A stretch of DNA of 64,000 nucleotides from Metellina segmentata (taxonomy: Eukaryota > Arthropoda > Arachnida > Araneae > Tetragnathidae). A program made the position numbers and the translations under genes. Positions within the stretch are counted from its first letter, which is position 1, and each line of letters opens with the position of its first letter. Shown here piece by piece: positions 27,506 through 39,577 of this stretch. The notes under the pieces were generated by a model, which saw only the letters and a list, made by a program, of their open reading frames with translations, was not told where the DNA came from and did no database searches. The stretch lies in the NCBI GenBank assembly GCA_947359465.1, contig OX375872.1, forward strand, positions 1,780,395-1,844,394. The letters are read 5' to 3'.

Positions 27506-29472
27506 TAGGAGGGTCTTGAGTAATGAAAGTTGGAATCAATTCCTACGCAAAGCAAAACAAATAAAAACCAAAAATTAAACCAATGCAATCATCGAATGAG
27601 CTGGACCGAGGGCTACCTGACCTTCATGATTGATCCCTGACCGTCGTGTTCCATTGCGATGTTAATTCAAATTGTTAGTGAAGATCATTTTGAAAGTGCG
27701 TTGAAAATTCAATGAAGCTACATGCAAACAACAACTGTTGATTGTTTTCAATATTTCCGATGACGAATTTCTCCATTTTTGGGTCGTCCTCAACATGTGT
27801 AGATAATAGAATCCCCTTTTGTGATTTGAATCACCTCTACTGGATCCCGACAGCTTTCAACTTTGAGGATGAGAGACTTTTAACAATCCGAATGCGAGAG
27901 TAAAGAGCCTCAAATGGTGGTTGGAGAGAGGAGCTTAGGTGGGACCATCTAATTGGGTTCAAAATCTTCGCTTTCAATATTACTATTTTCAATATTACCC
28001 CTATTTTCAATATTACTATTTTCAATGTTGCTATTATATGATATTACAGTTGGATTGAAATTCATTTTGGACTAGCAACAAATTTAAGCATTTGAAGGAG
28101 TCCAAAATAAATGGATAACAAAATATAGACAATCATTGACACATGCAAGGACAAAAACGCTTTTTTTCTCGGAGATTTTTGGGATCAATGCAACATTTGA
28201 CGCCCAAATCGATTTTTGAAATCCTTCAAAATAAAACGGTGGACAGCCAAAGGAATTTTTCAATTACGATCCGTTTGAAGGAGTCCAAAAAGATTTAAGT
28301 CTACCCCAAAATATTTTTTCACATTCTTCTGATTTTGAAAAGGTTTCAATTGATTGATTTCAGCAAAGCAAGTACACCATGTTAACAAATGTTACTTTAC
28401 CAAATTTATGTGCCATGCCGTGACAGACAATTTAAGGCAATACACGCAAAGATTGACATAGAAGAGAGAAATACACTAACGTCTACTACTCTCAGGCTTA
28501 AACTAACTTAAAATACAAATTCAATTGAAAAATACGATTGGGATCATTTGAAGGAATTATTAATTTAGCAATTGATTTGGTACTGATTTGGACAGCCATT
28601 TTGTGCTTCATTTTTATTCAACTCTATCCCCCCAGAAAAATAAACGAAACTCATAATAAATTGGAACTTCAAAACTCGATTTCCCCCGAACGAACGTTTC
28701 TGGAATCTCCTTCAACTTGTTAAGATTTTTAACAAGTTCGTGAAGCACTAGTGGCCATTTTGCTATGGTTGAATTTCCTCCAAAACTAAATTTAAGATTC
28801 GGTATTTAAGTTTAATCTTGGTATTGAACTTGGAAATTCATTTTTTTAAAAAGTTTTTCAATAAAACACGAAATTCTCACTTCAGTATATTAATTAATCT
28901 AGCCAATTAAAGTCCAATAGACATTATAGCAAATTCAAATCGATATCTTCAGTATATCAGACCTTAAAAATTTGGTAACTCTTAACATTATCCGTATTGG
29001 TCCTTCCAATCCGCTTAGTTAAATACTTGAGAAAAAATTTATTTTGCACGACGTAGCCGGGTTGTAAAATTTGTCTCAGTTTCAGAGTTTTCAAGTTTTC
29101 TGAAGTCCTTGAAACAGACTAGAAATTATTTGCATATTTTCTTTGTGCCACAAGAATCTAAGAGAAAATTGTTTTGTTCTGCATGTAAACAATTTTCCAT
29201 TCCTTTGGCATTTATTGATGCATCACTCAATGGCAGCGTTGATGATATATTTATTAATTTGTATTTATATTAAACTATTTGAGTGGATATCTGTTAATAT
29301 TTTACAAATTGTATCTAAGACACTAAATGCTTCCTGATCTATTTTTTGACTTGAAACAGGCGTAGTTTTGGAAAGGATCCTCCTAGTGGTAGAAGTTGTA
29401 GCCGGAGGGAACTCCCAGACCGGTCCTATCAACCACTTGTTAGTTCTTCCGAGAGGAGAGTTATGAGCGACT
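27506..29472. other. Intergenic DNA upstream of the transporter exon
   Basis: AT-rich with no recognised gene. At 27,975-28,030 a roughly 15-bp motif (TTTTCAATATTAC) is repeated about four times. From about 29,340 the DNA becomes more GC-rich, which would suit the 5' untranslated region or promoter of the exon at 29,473; no TATA element or initiator can be assigned with confidence. Confidence 0.5.
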
Positions 29473-29736
29473 ATGGGATTCAATGCGGCGCTCTCGGACG
29501 CAGGGGAGTTCGGACTCTATCAGAGACTGCTTTGTTTTGTTTTCTTGCTGACAGCGATCGCCTATCTTTCGCTCAGTTATTGGATTCAGATTTTGATTTT
29601 GATGGTGCCAGAACACCGGTGCCAAGGCGACCTCTTGACCAGCAACAAATGCGGGAACGTTTCGGCCAATGGGAGCGGATGCCCGCAGGGATGGGAATAC
29701 GACTTCTCCACGCTTTTCCCCACAGCGGCTACGGAG
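29473..29736 (+). CDS. First coding exon of an SLC22-type organic cation transporter
   Basis: This 88-codon exon opens MGFNAALSDAGEFGLYQRLL, the typical N-terminus of SLC22 organic cation/carnitine transporters (MGxxxxLxxxGEFGxYQ). Residues about 18-44 are strongly hydrophobic and fit transmembrane helix 1. Then comes EHRC, as in the family's PxHRC motif, and the start of the large extracellular loop, with Cys at 50, 60 and 70 and two N-glycosylation sequons (NVS at 62, NGS at 66). WEYDFS...TE matches the WxYDxSxF...TEW stretch that ends exon 1 in relatives. Immediately after GAG lies GTGAGT, a consensus donor in phase 0. The ATG has A at -3 and G at +4. An ATG 10 bases upstream, in another frame, may be a leaky upstream start. 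Family role: plasma-membrane uniport or exchange of organic ions by a 12-helix protein. Later exons (next expected WDLVC) were not found here, so the gene is partial or continues beyond the window. Confidence 0.85.
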
Positions 29737-29742
29737 GTGAGT
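29737..29742 (+). promoter_or_regulatory. 5' splice donor of the transporter exon
   Basis: GAG|GTGAGT is a near-perfect metazoan donor and keeps the reading frame at phase 0. It marks the start of an intron whose acceptor I could not identify. Confidence 0.75.
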
Positions 29743-29939
29743 GCTTTCATCATCACCAAAAATACAAACAAATCACAAGAGCAAAATTCACCTGGGTTCA
29801 TTTCTTTGGTGCAGAAAAAATGCTTCTTTTCTTAAAAGTGCAACTTTTTTTCGTTTCTCATGGAAAAATTAGCTTCCATTTCATATAGATATAACATTTA
29901 AATCAAGGTAAAACATAACAGTGAAGTACGAAAATAATA

Positions 29940-31310
29940 TTTTACTCGATTGTAAGAATTCCATTTTTAAGGGTATAGTAGACTTTCAAAATCGCAAATA
30001 TCGATCCATTTTTTCATCTGATATTTTATATGATAACACTCTGAACGGATATTGCTAATTTGCGATAACGGTTACTATTGACTGCATATTAACAGCTTTG
30101 TCTACTGCTAAGGGGACAGTAGACTTTCATCATTGGAGAATTATTATTTTTGAGCTATTTCAATAATATTTTACAGCTAAGAAATCCTGCCTTTATTTTA
30201 CTCTGTTATAGAATTACAGTTTTAAGTAGACTTTGAAAATTAGCAAAAGAGTTTTTTATTTTTAGCGTTAAAAATGAATTGATCAAAAAAGAATTCAATA
30301 AAGGAATGATCATCAAAAGGCTCTGTGAGGAAGGTTTGCAACATTTTCCAATTATTCATAGAACATTCCAATGTGTGATAGAATAATTAAATGCAATAGT
30401 AACATAACTGGAATACCCTAAGATGTAAAAATACCAACCAGAAATTCTATCTTCTCATATTTTGTCCTAGATTTGTGGCTTAAATTCTATTTTTAGTCAG
30501 TGCGTATTCTTTTTCAATTGTTTTATATTTTAAAATTTATAGTAGCACACACAGAAACGCTTAAGAACACAAGTAATTTGGTGATATAGTAGGACACTTT
30601 TAACCATTGAGTTATATCTATATCTGAAAAATATTTTAAAGCGAAATACGAAAATTATAAGCTTACCTTTGTCTTACTCTTTTATCGAATTACATTTTTA
30701 AAAAGACAGTAGGCTTTTAAAATCACCAAAATCGATTTATATTTTTAGCATTAAAATGGTATAAGAAAAAAGAATGGCTCATTTAGAAAAATATTTCAAA
30801 AAAGGCTCATTTAGGAAGGGTTACAATATTTGCCAATGACTTATAGAAATTGTACTTCCTATGTAATAAATTAAATCCAAAAGCAACAAAATTGGAAAAC
30901 GCTAAGATGTAAAAAAATATTAACAGCTTTGTCAACCGTTAACAGGCAGTAAGAGTAATTACTTTTTTTTTAGTTACCTCAATATCAGTGCAAAACATAA
31001 AACAGTAAAGTACAAAATGTTAAAACTGCCTTTATTTTACTATGTTATCTAAGGGGTCAGCTGATTTTCAAAATCACCACGATCCATTTTTTATATTTAA
31101 TTAAGTGATTTTAAAATTAAGTGATATCAAATTATCTCTCTGTGTGGATCGAAAAAGTATTTAAAAAAGTCATCAAAAAATTCATTTCGGAAGGTTAGAA
31201 CATTTGAAAAGGTCCCTTAGAAATAGTACTTCCAATGATAGTAATAATTCAGTTCAAAACTAACAAAAACGCGGAAAACGTAAGATGGAAAAATCCGAAG
31301 TTAGTTTTCA
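29940..31310. repeat. Degenerate tandem repeat in the apparent first intron
   Basis: About four diverged copies of a unit of irregular length (about 250-480 bp), starting near 29,940, 30,190, 30,665 and 31,020. Recurrent landmarks are TTTATTTTACTCTGTTAT, GTAGACTTTCAAAATCG, ATCGATCCATTTTTT, GGAAGGTT..AACATTT, and AACGCTAAGATGTAAAAA near the unit ends. It is non-coding and looks like old local amplification. Confidence 0.7.
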
Positions 31311-32355
31311 ATTCTACATTCCAAGATTGGTTGCTTAAATTCTATTTGCAGTCACGTTTTTGTTGTATTTATTCTTTTTGTTGCTTAATTATTTGAAAAT
31401 TAATTAGAATTAACCTAATTAACCTAAAATCGAAACTCTTAAGAGAATAAGTATTTCGCTGATACATATAAATTATTCTGGTGAATTATTAGCATTATCA
31501 TCTGTTATTCGTGCCCAATGTTTACTTAAACGTTTTGTAAAACGTTTACTTCAAAAGTCACTTTTAAACAGCTCTATCAATAACTGTTTATATTTTTTAT
31601 AACAATTGTTAACTGTTATTGAATTGCTATTGAAATAACAGTCCATCTCTAGGCCTCTACAAGGGTGAGTAGGGTACATAGAGGAGTGCTGCTCCCTTTT
31701 TCTCCTCTCTTTGCAGAGAGCCATTCTGCTAGTGTTTTAATTACAAAATATTTGCTCATATTACTTTCTTTATGCATGTCCGAGTTCTGCGTCACTGTAA
31801 ATTTGCCTGTAAATACTGACCCCAAGGCTTTAATATTTTCAGTGTTTTACAAACAGCTTTTATTACCATTTTTCTACAGTAAACGCATTTGTATATCGTT
31901 ACTACCATGCCACGCATTTTTGGCGTTTTTAAATTGACTGAAATTTGGTTTGGAGTCACCATTTCATGTTTTATACTATGATAAAGCTACAAATCTTGAT
32001 TCTTAGTGAAAATGCCAATTTTCACAAGAAAATAACCTTTATGAAACATCAAAACTTGGAACCTGTTTTTGTAGACACGTCAATTTTGCAGATTTGCGTG
32101 GTGGTAACGATATATTTATCTTCGATTGTATGTCAAATAGAGTATCCCTATAACTCCATGAAGACTCGTACACTGTAGATCTGTGATTTATGACCAATCG
32201 ATCACTTTCATTTGACCCTTTTCATGAGCATGAAATGGGAAAAATTAGTTACAAAATATTGAATATCAATCGATACCATAGAAATACGTAAGTTCGAGTT
32301 CTTTGTAGGTTCAATTCAAGTCAGTAAACTCTGCCCTTTAATTCCTTTTTAACAG

Positions 32356-32520
32356 GTTTCAGAACGTGACAAACAATCAGTTTTGTTCATGACGAAGCAT
32401 ATCGTTAGCAATGGATCGACGATGTTTTGGGATGATGAAAGATCTTTTAATTTCTTAGATCATCTAAAGGAAATGCTAATGTCTAATGTCGATAATCAAG
32501 ATAAGCAGCAGGAGAATTAA
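32356..32520 (+). CDS. Possible 3'-terminal coding exon of an unknown gene
   Basis: A pyrimidine-rich tract ending CTTTTTAACAG (acceptor AG at 32,354-32,355) is followed at once by an open frame of 54 codons closing with TAA at 32,520. The peptide begins VSERDKQSVLFMTKHIVSNG and ends NQDKQQEN. The composition (charged, Met/Lys/Asp rich) looks protein-like, but I recognise no family. It is on the same strand as the transporter exon, and joining it in phase 0 would be formally possible but would not give an SLC22 protein. It may be the end of another gene or a chance reading in AT-rich DNA. No clear poly(A) signal lies between it and the Tc1 element 110 bp downstream. Confidence 0.25.
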   Translation, partial: VSERDKQSVLFMTKHIVSNGSTMFWDDERSFNFLDHLKEMLMSNVDNQDKQQEN

Positions 32521-32632
32521 GGGGAATCAAAATCAATCTCACTTTTCAGCTTTAAAAGTTAAATCAAGCGATATAGACTGAAGAAAAATTTCAATCATTT
32601 TTTTTACATATACAACATATGGAAAATAAGTA

Positions 32633-34065
32633 CACTCACTGCCAAAAGCACGAAATGCGAAAAAAACGACAGCTTTGATTGATACGATATGCTGCAGGGA
32701 AGTAGCAAATAGGTTTATGCATGATACAAAACAAAGAATAAAATGCAAAGGTGGAAAAAATATTCAATTTTCATAAATTATAAGATCAAGTCATAAACAA
32801 AATGATGTTTATATAAATCCAAAACAAATAAACAAAACCGACAAAAATAGGGTATGTGACCACTTGACCACCCCTCATCCTAATACAAAGTTTACAGCGT
32901 GTGACCATGCTTTCCATGAGGTGATCAACTACCCCAGAGTCAAGTAATCGCAATTCCTCCTGTAGAGCACTTTGTAACTGTGAGAGTAGCTGGGGATGGG
33001 AAACGTGCAGACCCAGCACGACCGAGGGCATCCCAAAGATTTTCAATGGAATTGAGGTCGGGCGAGTACGCCGGTCAAACAATACGCACAATCCCGCCAC
33101 TCTCCAGATAGTCTTCGACGATGCCAGCTTTATGGAGCATTATCATCCATTAAAACGAAAGAAGGACCTACTGGTGCAGCGCACAATCTCACAATGGGAC
33201 TTGATCCAGATACCGTCACAGAACCCCGTATATAGATATGCAGGTTCCCGGTCCACACCATGATGCTTCCACCTCGGAATGCGTGATGCTCGAAGATGTT
33301 CTGGTGCCGATTACTTACGATTACCCTTACGCTCCAGGGCAAATCTCGAATCATCCGTAAACATAACAATAAGACACAGTCCAATTCACATGTCGCCGAC
33401 ACCACTTTAATTTTTAATTTAACCTTAAACATACCATATGCCTATGGGCGGACTTAATGGGCCACTTTAATCGTGCCCCTCTTGATTGGACGAATAGAGG
33501 AACACAATCTCGTGGTACAGACCATTCATATATAGCCTTCGGCGCACTGTAGTGGACGCTGCAACCATAGATGTCATACGTGTGGAGGTTGCTACCAACA
33601 TCAATCTATCGTTCTTCCACGACGGTCCCTTGGTCCACAGGTCTTCTGTTTGCCTTATTTGGAATTGTTTCCATAATCGTGGAATGAAGGAATGATGAGC
33701 GCCGAAGAAAAGAGCAACAACAGTGATTGATTGTCCTGCTTCAAGGCGTCCCACACAACGCCAGCGGTCACTATCTGCCATCCGTCTTCTGGAAGTCATA
33801 GAAACACTTCTGTCTTGAAAACTAATCATACAAAAGTTCTAAACATTTTTTATCAGCACATACATGCAACTCCTCTAAACCGTCACAATGCTGGCTTATT
33901 ATACGACTGCCTTTTTTGCATATTTCTCGACACGTAACCGTGATTGGCTGTTACATAACACGTTTGCATACTTCCATCATCCACTGCAGCAAATTGCAGC
34001 CTCTCAAATTCAGAATTCTGGAATTTAACATTTTCCCCTCCGTACTTAACTTTTGACAGTGAGTG
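32633..34065 (-). mobile_element. Decayed Tc1-type transposon, minus strand
   Basis: The ends carry inverted repeats CACTCACTGCCAAAAG (32,633) and CTTTTGACAGTGAGTG (to 34,065), about 16 bp with one mismatch before they diverge. TA flanks both (32,631-32,632 and 34,066-34,067). The 1.43-kb length is typical of full-length Tc1 elements. The interior is a broken transposase on the minus strand (separate entry). Confidence 0.85.
32845..33799 (-). pseudogene. Tc1-family transposase pseudogene
   Basis: Read right to left, MTSRRRMADSDRW starts at about 33,799 and the next stretch, GRLEAGQSIT..ALFFGAHHSFI..LWKQFQ, is the N-terminal helix-turn-helix region. The catalytic core survives in pieces: VMFTDDSRF (first Asp, about 33,350), GGSIMVW (about 33,260), VLMDDNAP (second Asp, about 33,140), then YSPDLNSIENLWDA (Glu, about 33,050). 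The C-terminus reads LLSQLQSALQEELRLLDS..VDHLMESMVTRCKLC. These lie in different frames, with in-frame stops (for example directly after DDNAP), so the gene is dead. Family role: DDE cut-and-paste transposition at TA sites. Confidence 0.85.
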
Positions 34066-34067
34066 TA

Positions 34068-36723
34068 TATCAAGTCTATTTTTATCTGATTGAGAACATT
34101 ATTCTGATTTTAAAATCTTTCCCTCGCATCTTGTTTGAAGTAATTTATTGTTAGGGATAATCTTTGCATTCGGTTGTATACATCAAAAAGCAAATGAAAA
34201 ATTCATAATGCTTCCAAATTTTGGTTTGAAATACTGCTTACCTAAGTCTTCCTCAAAATTGAAGGTGTTAAAATACAAATTTGTATTGTTTTAGAATTGT
34301 GTGATATGTTTATCAAACGGAGTTAATTGGATTTATATGTTTACAAATTACCAGGAGAATTAAATTTTTATAAGACATGGAAAAATTAATATGAATGAGA
34401 TTTATCAGGTTTTGCTAATATATCAACATTTTTGACCACGATTTATGTAATAAGCTCTCCACAATTTATATATTTGGTCCTAACGTTACATATTAGTAGA
34501 AAGTATATGGAAATTTTATAACAATGATTGAAGAAGATGATTTTGAAAGTTCCCCTTAAAATTATGTTTCAAAGACAGCTTATTACTGTTTTCATGTCAT
34601 AATTATTTGTGTCTCAAAAAACTATCACAATCACTATAGCTGAACTGTTATAAATTGTTTATTGTGAAACTTGAAGCGAATATTAAAAAGCGAAATATTT
34701 TTACGCACGTATATCTTCTATTAACTAAAGATTTGCGTTAACAAAAAAGTCATTTACCTCATTTCAAAGCCCAGAATTTGTAAAATAATTTTGATCGGTA
34801 TTCAATCAAAACAATCAACAAATTCAGTGTTTGTCCCCATATATTTGAATGACACGAAATAGTCAAAATGAATTGAATCCAAAATGAATTGAATCTAATT
34901 TGATTTGAATCAACTGTCATTGGGTTTTTTAGTTGTGAATCATAAATCTTTAGATAAAACTCCATTAAGGAAAGGTTCAATAGTTCTCAAAATACACTGC
35001 TAATATATGTTGGAGTGTTTTATACATTCAATAAAATCCTGCCTTATCTACTCAATGCATATTAATACTCAATATACCTGTCTTGTTATATGTTATAATT
35101 ATGTGTGCAAAATGAATGCAAAAATTAAAGCTTTGAAGCATCATTGAAAGCATGGAAAATGGTTGTTGGTGTGACGGTCACATCCCTAAGAAATGTAAAT
35201 AACCCAAATGTGACCTAGAATTGACGAAAATTGAACATTTCTCGATTTCTTTAATTTGCTACATTCCACGTGCAGTTTTGTGCCAATCAAAGCTTTATTA
35301 TGCTTTTGGAGGCCAGTGTATATCGGGTATTCTCAGAAAAGCAGTATTAAGTAAGGATATTCCAAAAAACTTTCCAGTGTCAAATGAACTAGAAACTAGA
35401 AAGTGGTTTTTCTTTTTGGCTCTATGAGCGTCACGAGATCTCCGAGTCTAGTAGCGTACACTTATTAACACTTGCATGAAGAAACCTTGGATTCTTTTAA
35501 TCCTTTGGAAGGATTCTATTGGTGTTTTTACTCACGATAGAATCCTTTGGAAAGATTGGTCCAGAATTTGTCAGGTGGAATTAACCTCTCAGAGGTTTAG
35601 AAATAATTCCTCTAGGTGTGTTCAGTAGAATCGGATGCTTGTGGAATAGGTTGGGATTCAAAATGTTTCTTAGAAAATAACTATTCATTCTGAGAAAGTA
35701 GAGCCTTTGAAAGAGGTTCAAACACTTCGATTGACGCTTGTTTCTGTGAACTTTTAGGATTTGCTAACTCACATATTCTTTGTAATAACTTATCGTATGA
35801 CTAGATAATTGAAATACGGAAAAGTGTGTACTTATATTTCTGTCTTAAAAGCTTTTCTTTCGTCCTAACGTTTTTGATGTCACCGTGTTTTCCACTGTGG
35901 GTTCCATACAAGCCTTTTGGTTTGTGCAAGTGTTCTATTGGTCATTTCCTTCCAACAGAATCCCCATTCGTTGTTAATTTTCTTCATTCCTGGGATTCTA
36001 TGTTTGTTATTAGTTGAAACTAAAACAAAGTTTGGTATGATAGAACATGAAACATTTAGAAATCTGAAAATAAATCTCTTTAAATGTTGGATTATACTTC
36101 AAAATTATATATATCCCTATTTGTATCGTTGATACAATTTTTTTTTACTTCAGCTGTTTACATCTTACCTTATATTTGCAAACAACTGTGTACATTTCAT
36201 AGACTTGTCCCAATTTAAATCTTTAAAATAGCTTTAAAATTTTCTTCAGTAATAAGCAAGTGATGCAACGATCTCGTAGGAAATTTATTTCAACTTTAAA
36301 AGCACGCGAATAATGCAAGTTTGCAATATTTTTGCATATGTTGAAACTGAAAAAATAAGTTATTTTTGTGTTCGAACTGTCAGTTTTTTCTTTTGTTATT
36401 TTTTTATTCTTAAAGAATGCAAAAACAATCATATGAAAAGAAGCACTGTATTTTTAAGGAATTATTGTTTGCTAGTTTTGACTTTACAGATAAGATCCAA
36501 TTCAACAGACCTTGAAATCAATAAAAGGAAATAGATTATTCAAGAAAGGTGTAGAGTTGAATGCATCCGAACCAGTTGCATTTCTTTTTTTGACAATCGT
36601 ATAAGCTTTTCCATTTATTTTTCTCCATATGAAAGCCGTTGTTTAATGTCAAGTATTCTGAACAGTTAGGTATTAGTGAAGTTAAAGATCCAAAAAAGAT
36701 TTCGAAGCCATCGGAGACCAAAG
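34068..36723. other. AT-rich stretch without a supported gene
   Basis: Intronic or intergenic in character. At 35,511-35,545, GGATTCTAT and ATAGAATCC form a 9-bp inverted repeat. A 75-bp interval at 35,276-35,350, bounded by TGCAG and GTAAGG, could be read as an internal exon, but I could not assign it to any protein. Confidence 0.5.
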
Positions 36724-36845
36724 ACGGGTGTACATTGAATTTGCCTCAAATGTCTGGCGTGGTGGAAAGAGTCCAGATTAGTCTTCATTTGGGATTCGCC
36801 AATAGCCCGTTGTGTTGCTCCAGTAGGACGGTAATAAATTAACTA
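36724..36845 (+). repeat. Diverged SINE remnant (3' part, plus strand)
   Basis: The stretch ends CAATAGCCCGTTGTGTTG, as in the 3' part of the full SINE copy at 40,720. Upstream bases (GGTGTACATTGAATTTG, GGCGTGGTGGAAAGAGT) align loosely with the SINE body. Much more diverged than the other copies; the 67-codon open frame over it is not a gene. Confidence 0.6.
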
Positions 36846-36862
36846 CCTACCGGGCACAAAAT

Positions 36863-37002
36863 AATTTGGAACCACGGTCAGAATTCTTCCAAAGAAGCTT
36901 TTACTGACACAATTTCCACTCGCAGGTTGTTAGAGGAGTGGGACAACACATCGAAATTGGAGACGGTATTCGGTGAGTTCTCTCCAACCGTGGTCTCAAA
37001 TT
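36863..37002. repeat. Small inverted-repeat element, possible MITE
   Basis: AATTTGGAACCACGGT at 36,863 is mirrored by ACCGTGGTCTCAAATT ending at 37,002: 14 of 16 bases pair. Total about 140 bp. No clear target duplication, so the class is unknown. Confidence 0.35.
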
Positions 37003-39119
37003 ACGTCGCGTTAAGATGTTCATTAAATGCCTCCAGTTTTTTTGGGCAATCGTTTACCATTTTTACTTCACTTCCATTAGTATTTAGAGGGTTAGTTAAA
37101 TTTTTTTCAAAAGTACTTTTCTATATTTTCCTTCAAGTGTTTACAACAATTTTCTTCATGTGTTTGCATATATTACCGTTTTTTATTTCTATTGTATATT
37201 TTTATAATGTGAGAAACAGTCATAATTTATTTTATATATTTTAACTATTCGTCTAAATCCACGTATAAAGATGTAAAATACATCCAAAAAACAGCTACAA
37301 AAATCCCTTAAATCAAATCAAATTTTGAAATTTAATTATTTTCTTCAAATTGAATCTTCAGAGCACTTTTTCTAAAAATTCCAGAAAGTATCCCTTAAAA
37401 ATAATTTTTGATAGTGCAACCCAAATTAACTTATTCCAATAATAAAAAACCTTATTAAAATAAACATAAAATATACACTGCAAAAAAGTTTTTTCGTGAA
37501 ATAATTTTAAAAATTGGATTTTAAAATTCCCTACCTATTTTCATCGAATTGGGAGAGTTTCGGACTAATTAGACATTTACAAAAGGTAGGTAAGTTTATT
37601 ATTAAATGTAAATCGTAAATCGGAGCTCACTAACAAAACAATTCGGGTCTAAACTATAGGGACTGAAGAGATTTCATTCAATGCCCATTGAATCCAACTA
37701 TTGTCTAAAAAGAAGTCAACCGCCTATGAGGGAAGATTAGTAATTTCATGTCTGATATTTGGAAACTGTGAAAATTCATATGTATATTTATTAAAAAAAA
37801 TCCTTTTCATGAAGACTACTTAATTGCTGGTTTGCTTGTCTGCTCAATTACAAGAGGACACAAAATGATACGGTGGTTTACTTCATACTCATATTGCTAT
37901 CGTTTGATGAAAATCCAATCGAAAATCAGCGGTTTAGCTAAAAAATGAACCTCTAAAAATACAAAAAACGTAGCGCTCTTCCGGTCAGGTCAAATAATAG
38001 AATGATGTAGAAATTTAGATCAATCCAATAGTTCTATCGATAGGAAACGTTCAACGTTTCAGTACAGTTAAGGGAAGATACATACAAAAGATATTTGGTC
38101 TTTTGGTGACAATCGACTTGATAGCATTTACATCTTTATGAAGTTGCGATCGATCCAAATTCGACATCTGTTGACACTATTGTGAATTTTAATTTGAAAT
38201 TGATCACACATGTTCTCAAAAGAGTGACAAGAATTAAGTGAAAAATATAAAACCTTCGTCGAAAAGAATATTAGTTTGGTGGGGTCCTATTGGCCAATAA
38301 CGAGGGTAGAAATAAAAGAATCGATCCCTTTAGTGTACAATCCTAAAGAAGGTATGTGAGAATAGTGAGCTCCATAAGCTTTATAACATTCGACTTATTT
38401 TTTAGGCTCTCGATAACATTTTCTCCTGGAGACACGAATCCGTTATGTTTTTCCCACAAATCTTTTGGATCCTTTTATAAGTTTTCTGTTGAACATTATT
38501 TGTTGCATTCGCATCTAGAAAGAAGAGACGGCTTTTTTTTCCTATGGAGGGATCTCATCAAAAAGCAAAATTGATCAAATCTTGATGGAACACACACATA
38601 GGCAGTGGTTCTTTTGACATAGAAATTTCTCCGAAGAATGATTTGCAATTAAAGGAATAACATTTGTCGAAACACTTATCAAACTATCGTAGACTTCTGA
38701 CGAATAAGAGTAACTTTACGAATTCGTGTAAGACTCGTGCTTTCGGGAAAAAAAAGTTTGTTCAATCTAGGGCTTAGAAAATAAGTTGAGGCGCCAAGTT
38801 AAACACAGAATACGCACACTGAATTATCTTGTAAACTTGACGTGATTGATCAAAAGATCGTGCCTTCACATAAGTTTCGCAGCTTGTGGGACACTTCTCC
38901 ATTCTTCGACACAAATCCAGGTGTCATAAATCCAACTTTACTCATGGGAGAAGTCCTTCAGTCCGACAGGACACACCGAATAAAAGATCAGAGTTAAATA
39001 ATTATTCGATTTTGTACTCATAGTAGAATTGTTACGCAGAGATGATAAGAACTCATTATCTCTTCGCTGTCCTTGAGAAAAAACCAGTTATTTAATCTTC
39101 ATTTCCTTTAGTTGATGCT
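37003..39119. other. AT-rich non-coding stretch
   Basis: Several open frames of 70-100 codons occur, but they are hydrophobic, low-complexity readings of T-rich DNA without splice signals I would trust. I see no gene, RNA or clear repeat here. Confidence 0.5.
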
Positions 39120-39577
39120 TCAAGGGACGCTGAACTTTTCAGCACAGATTGAGTAGGAATGTAAGATATTTATGTACTTGAAGGAGAAATATGGGACTAT
39201 CTTTGGGCATGTAAAAATATCACAATATTCACTTGAAATGATGTAACAAGATGGTTTCTGGGGGGATATTGAACTTTTCACTATCGAATGCAATGGAGTA
39301 GGAATGTAAGAGATTATGTGACAATCTGTAGGTACTCGTTTGGAGAAATATCTAAATAGAATATTCACCTCAAGAGTTGGGAAATATGTTTCAATAATGA
39401 GGATAATGTAAGAGATTTTCTGCAAATAGTAAATGACTATAGGCAATCTTTAGGTACTCGTTTCTAAACATATGGAATCCAAAATTTACTTGTAGACTTG
39501 AAACGTTTCAGGGAGACACAGAACTTTACACAACAGAATGAATAGGAATGTAAGATATTTATGCACTTAGAAGAGAG
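39120..39577. repeat. Short degenerate tandem array, left part
   Basis: Units of roughly 120-150 bp share GAACTTTTCA, GAGTAGGAATGTAAGAGATT, a GTACTT(A/G)GA(A/G)GAGA stretch, GGTACTCG, and GTAAAAATATCACAATATTCAC. Copies start near 39,126, 39,265, 39,390 and 39,510. The last is interrupted after AAGAGAG by a hAT-type insertion and resumes at 42,351. Confidence 0.75.
39570..39577. repeat. Left 8-bp target duplication of the hAT-type element
   Basis: GAAGAGAG here is repeated exactly at 42,343-42,350, directly outside the terminal inverted repeats. Eight bases is the hAT-superfamily target length. Confidence 0.85.

Noticed and set aside
35276..35350. 75-bp interval bounded by TGCAG and GTAAGG as an internal exon
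   Set aside because: Such pairs are expected by chance at this length, and the encoded peptide was not recognised.
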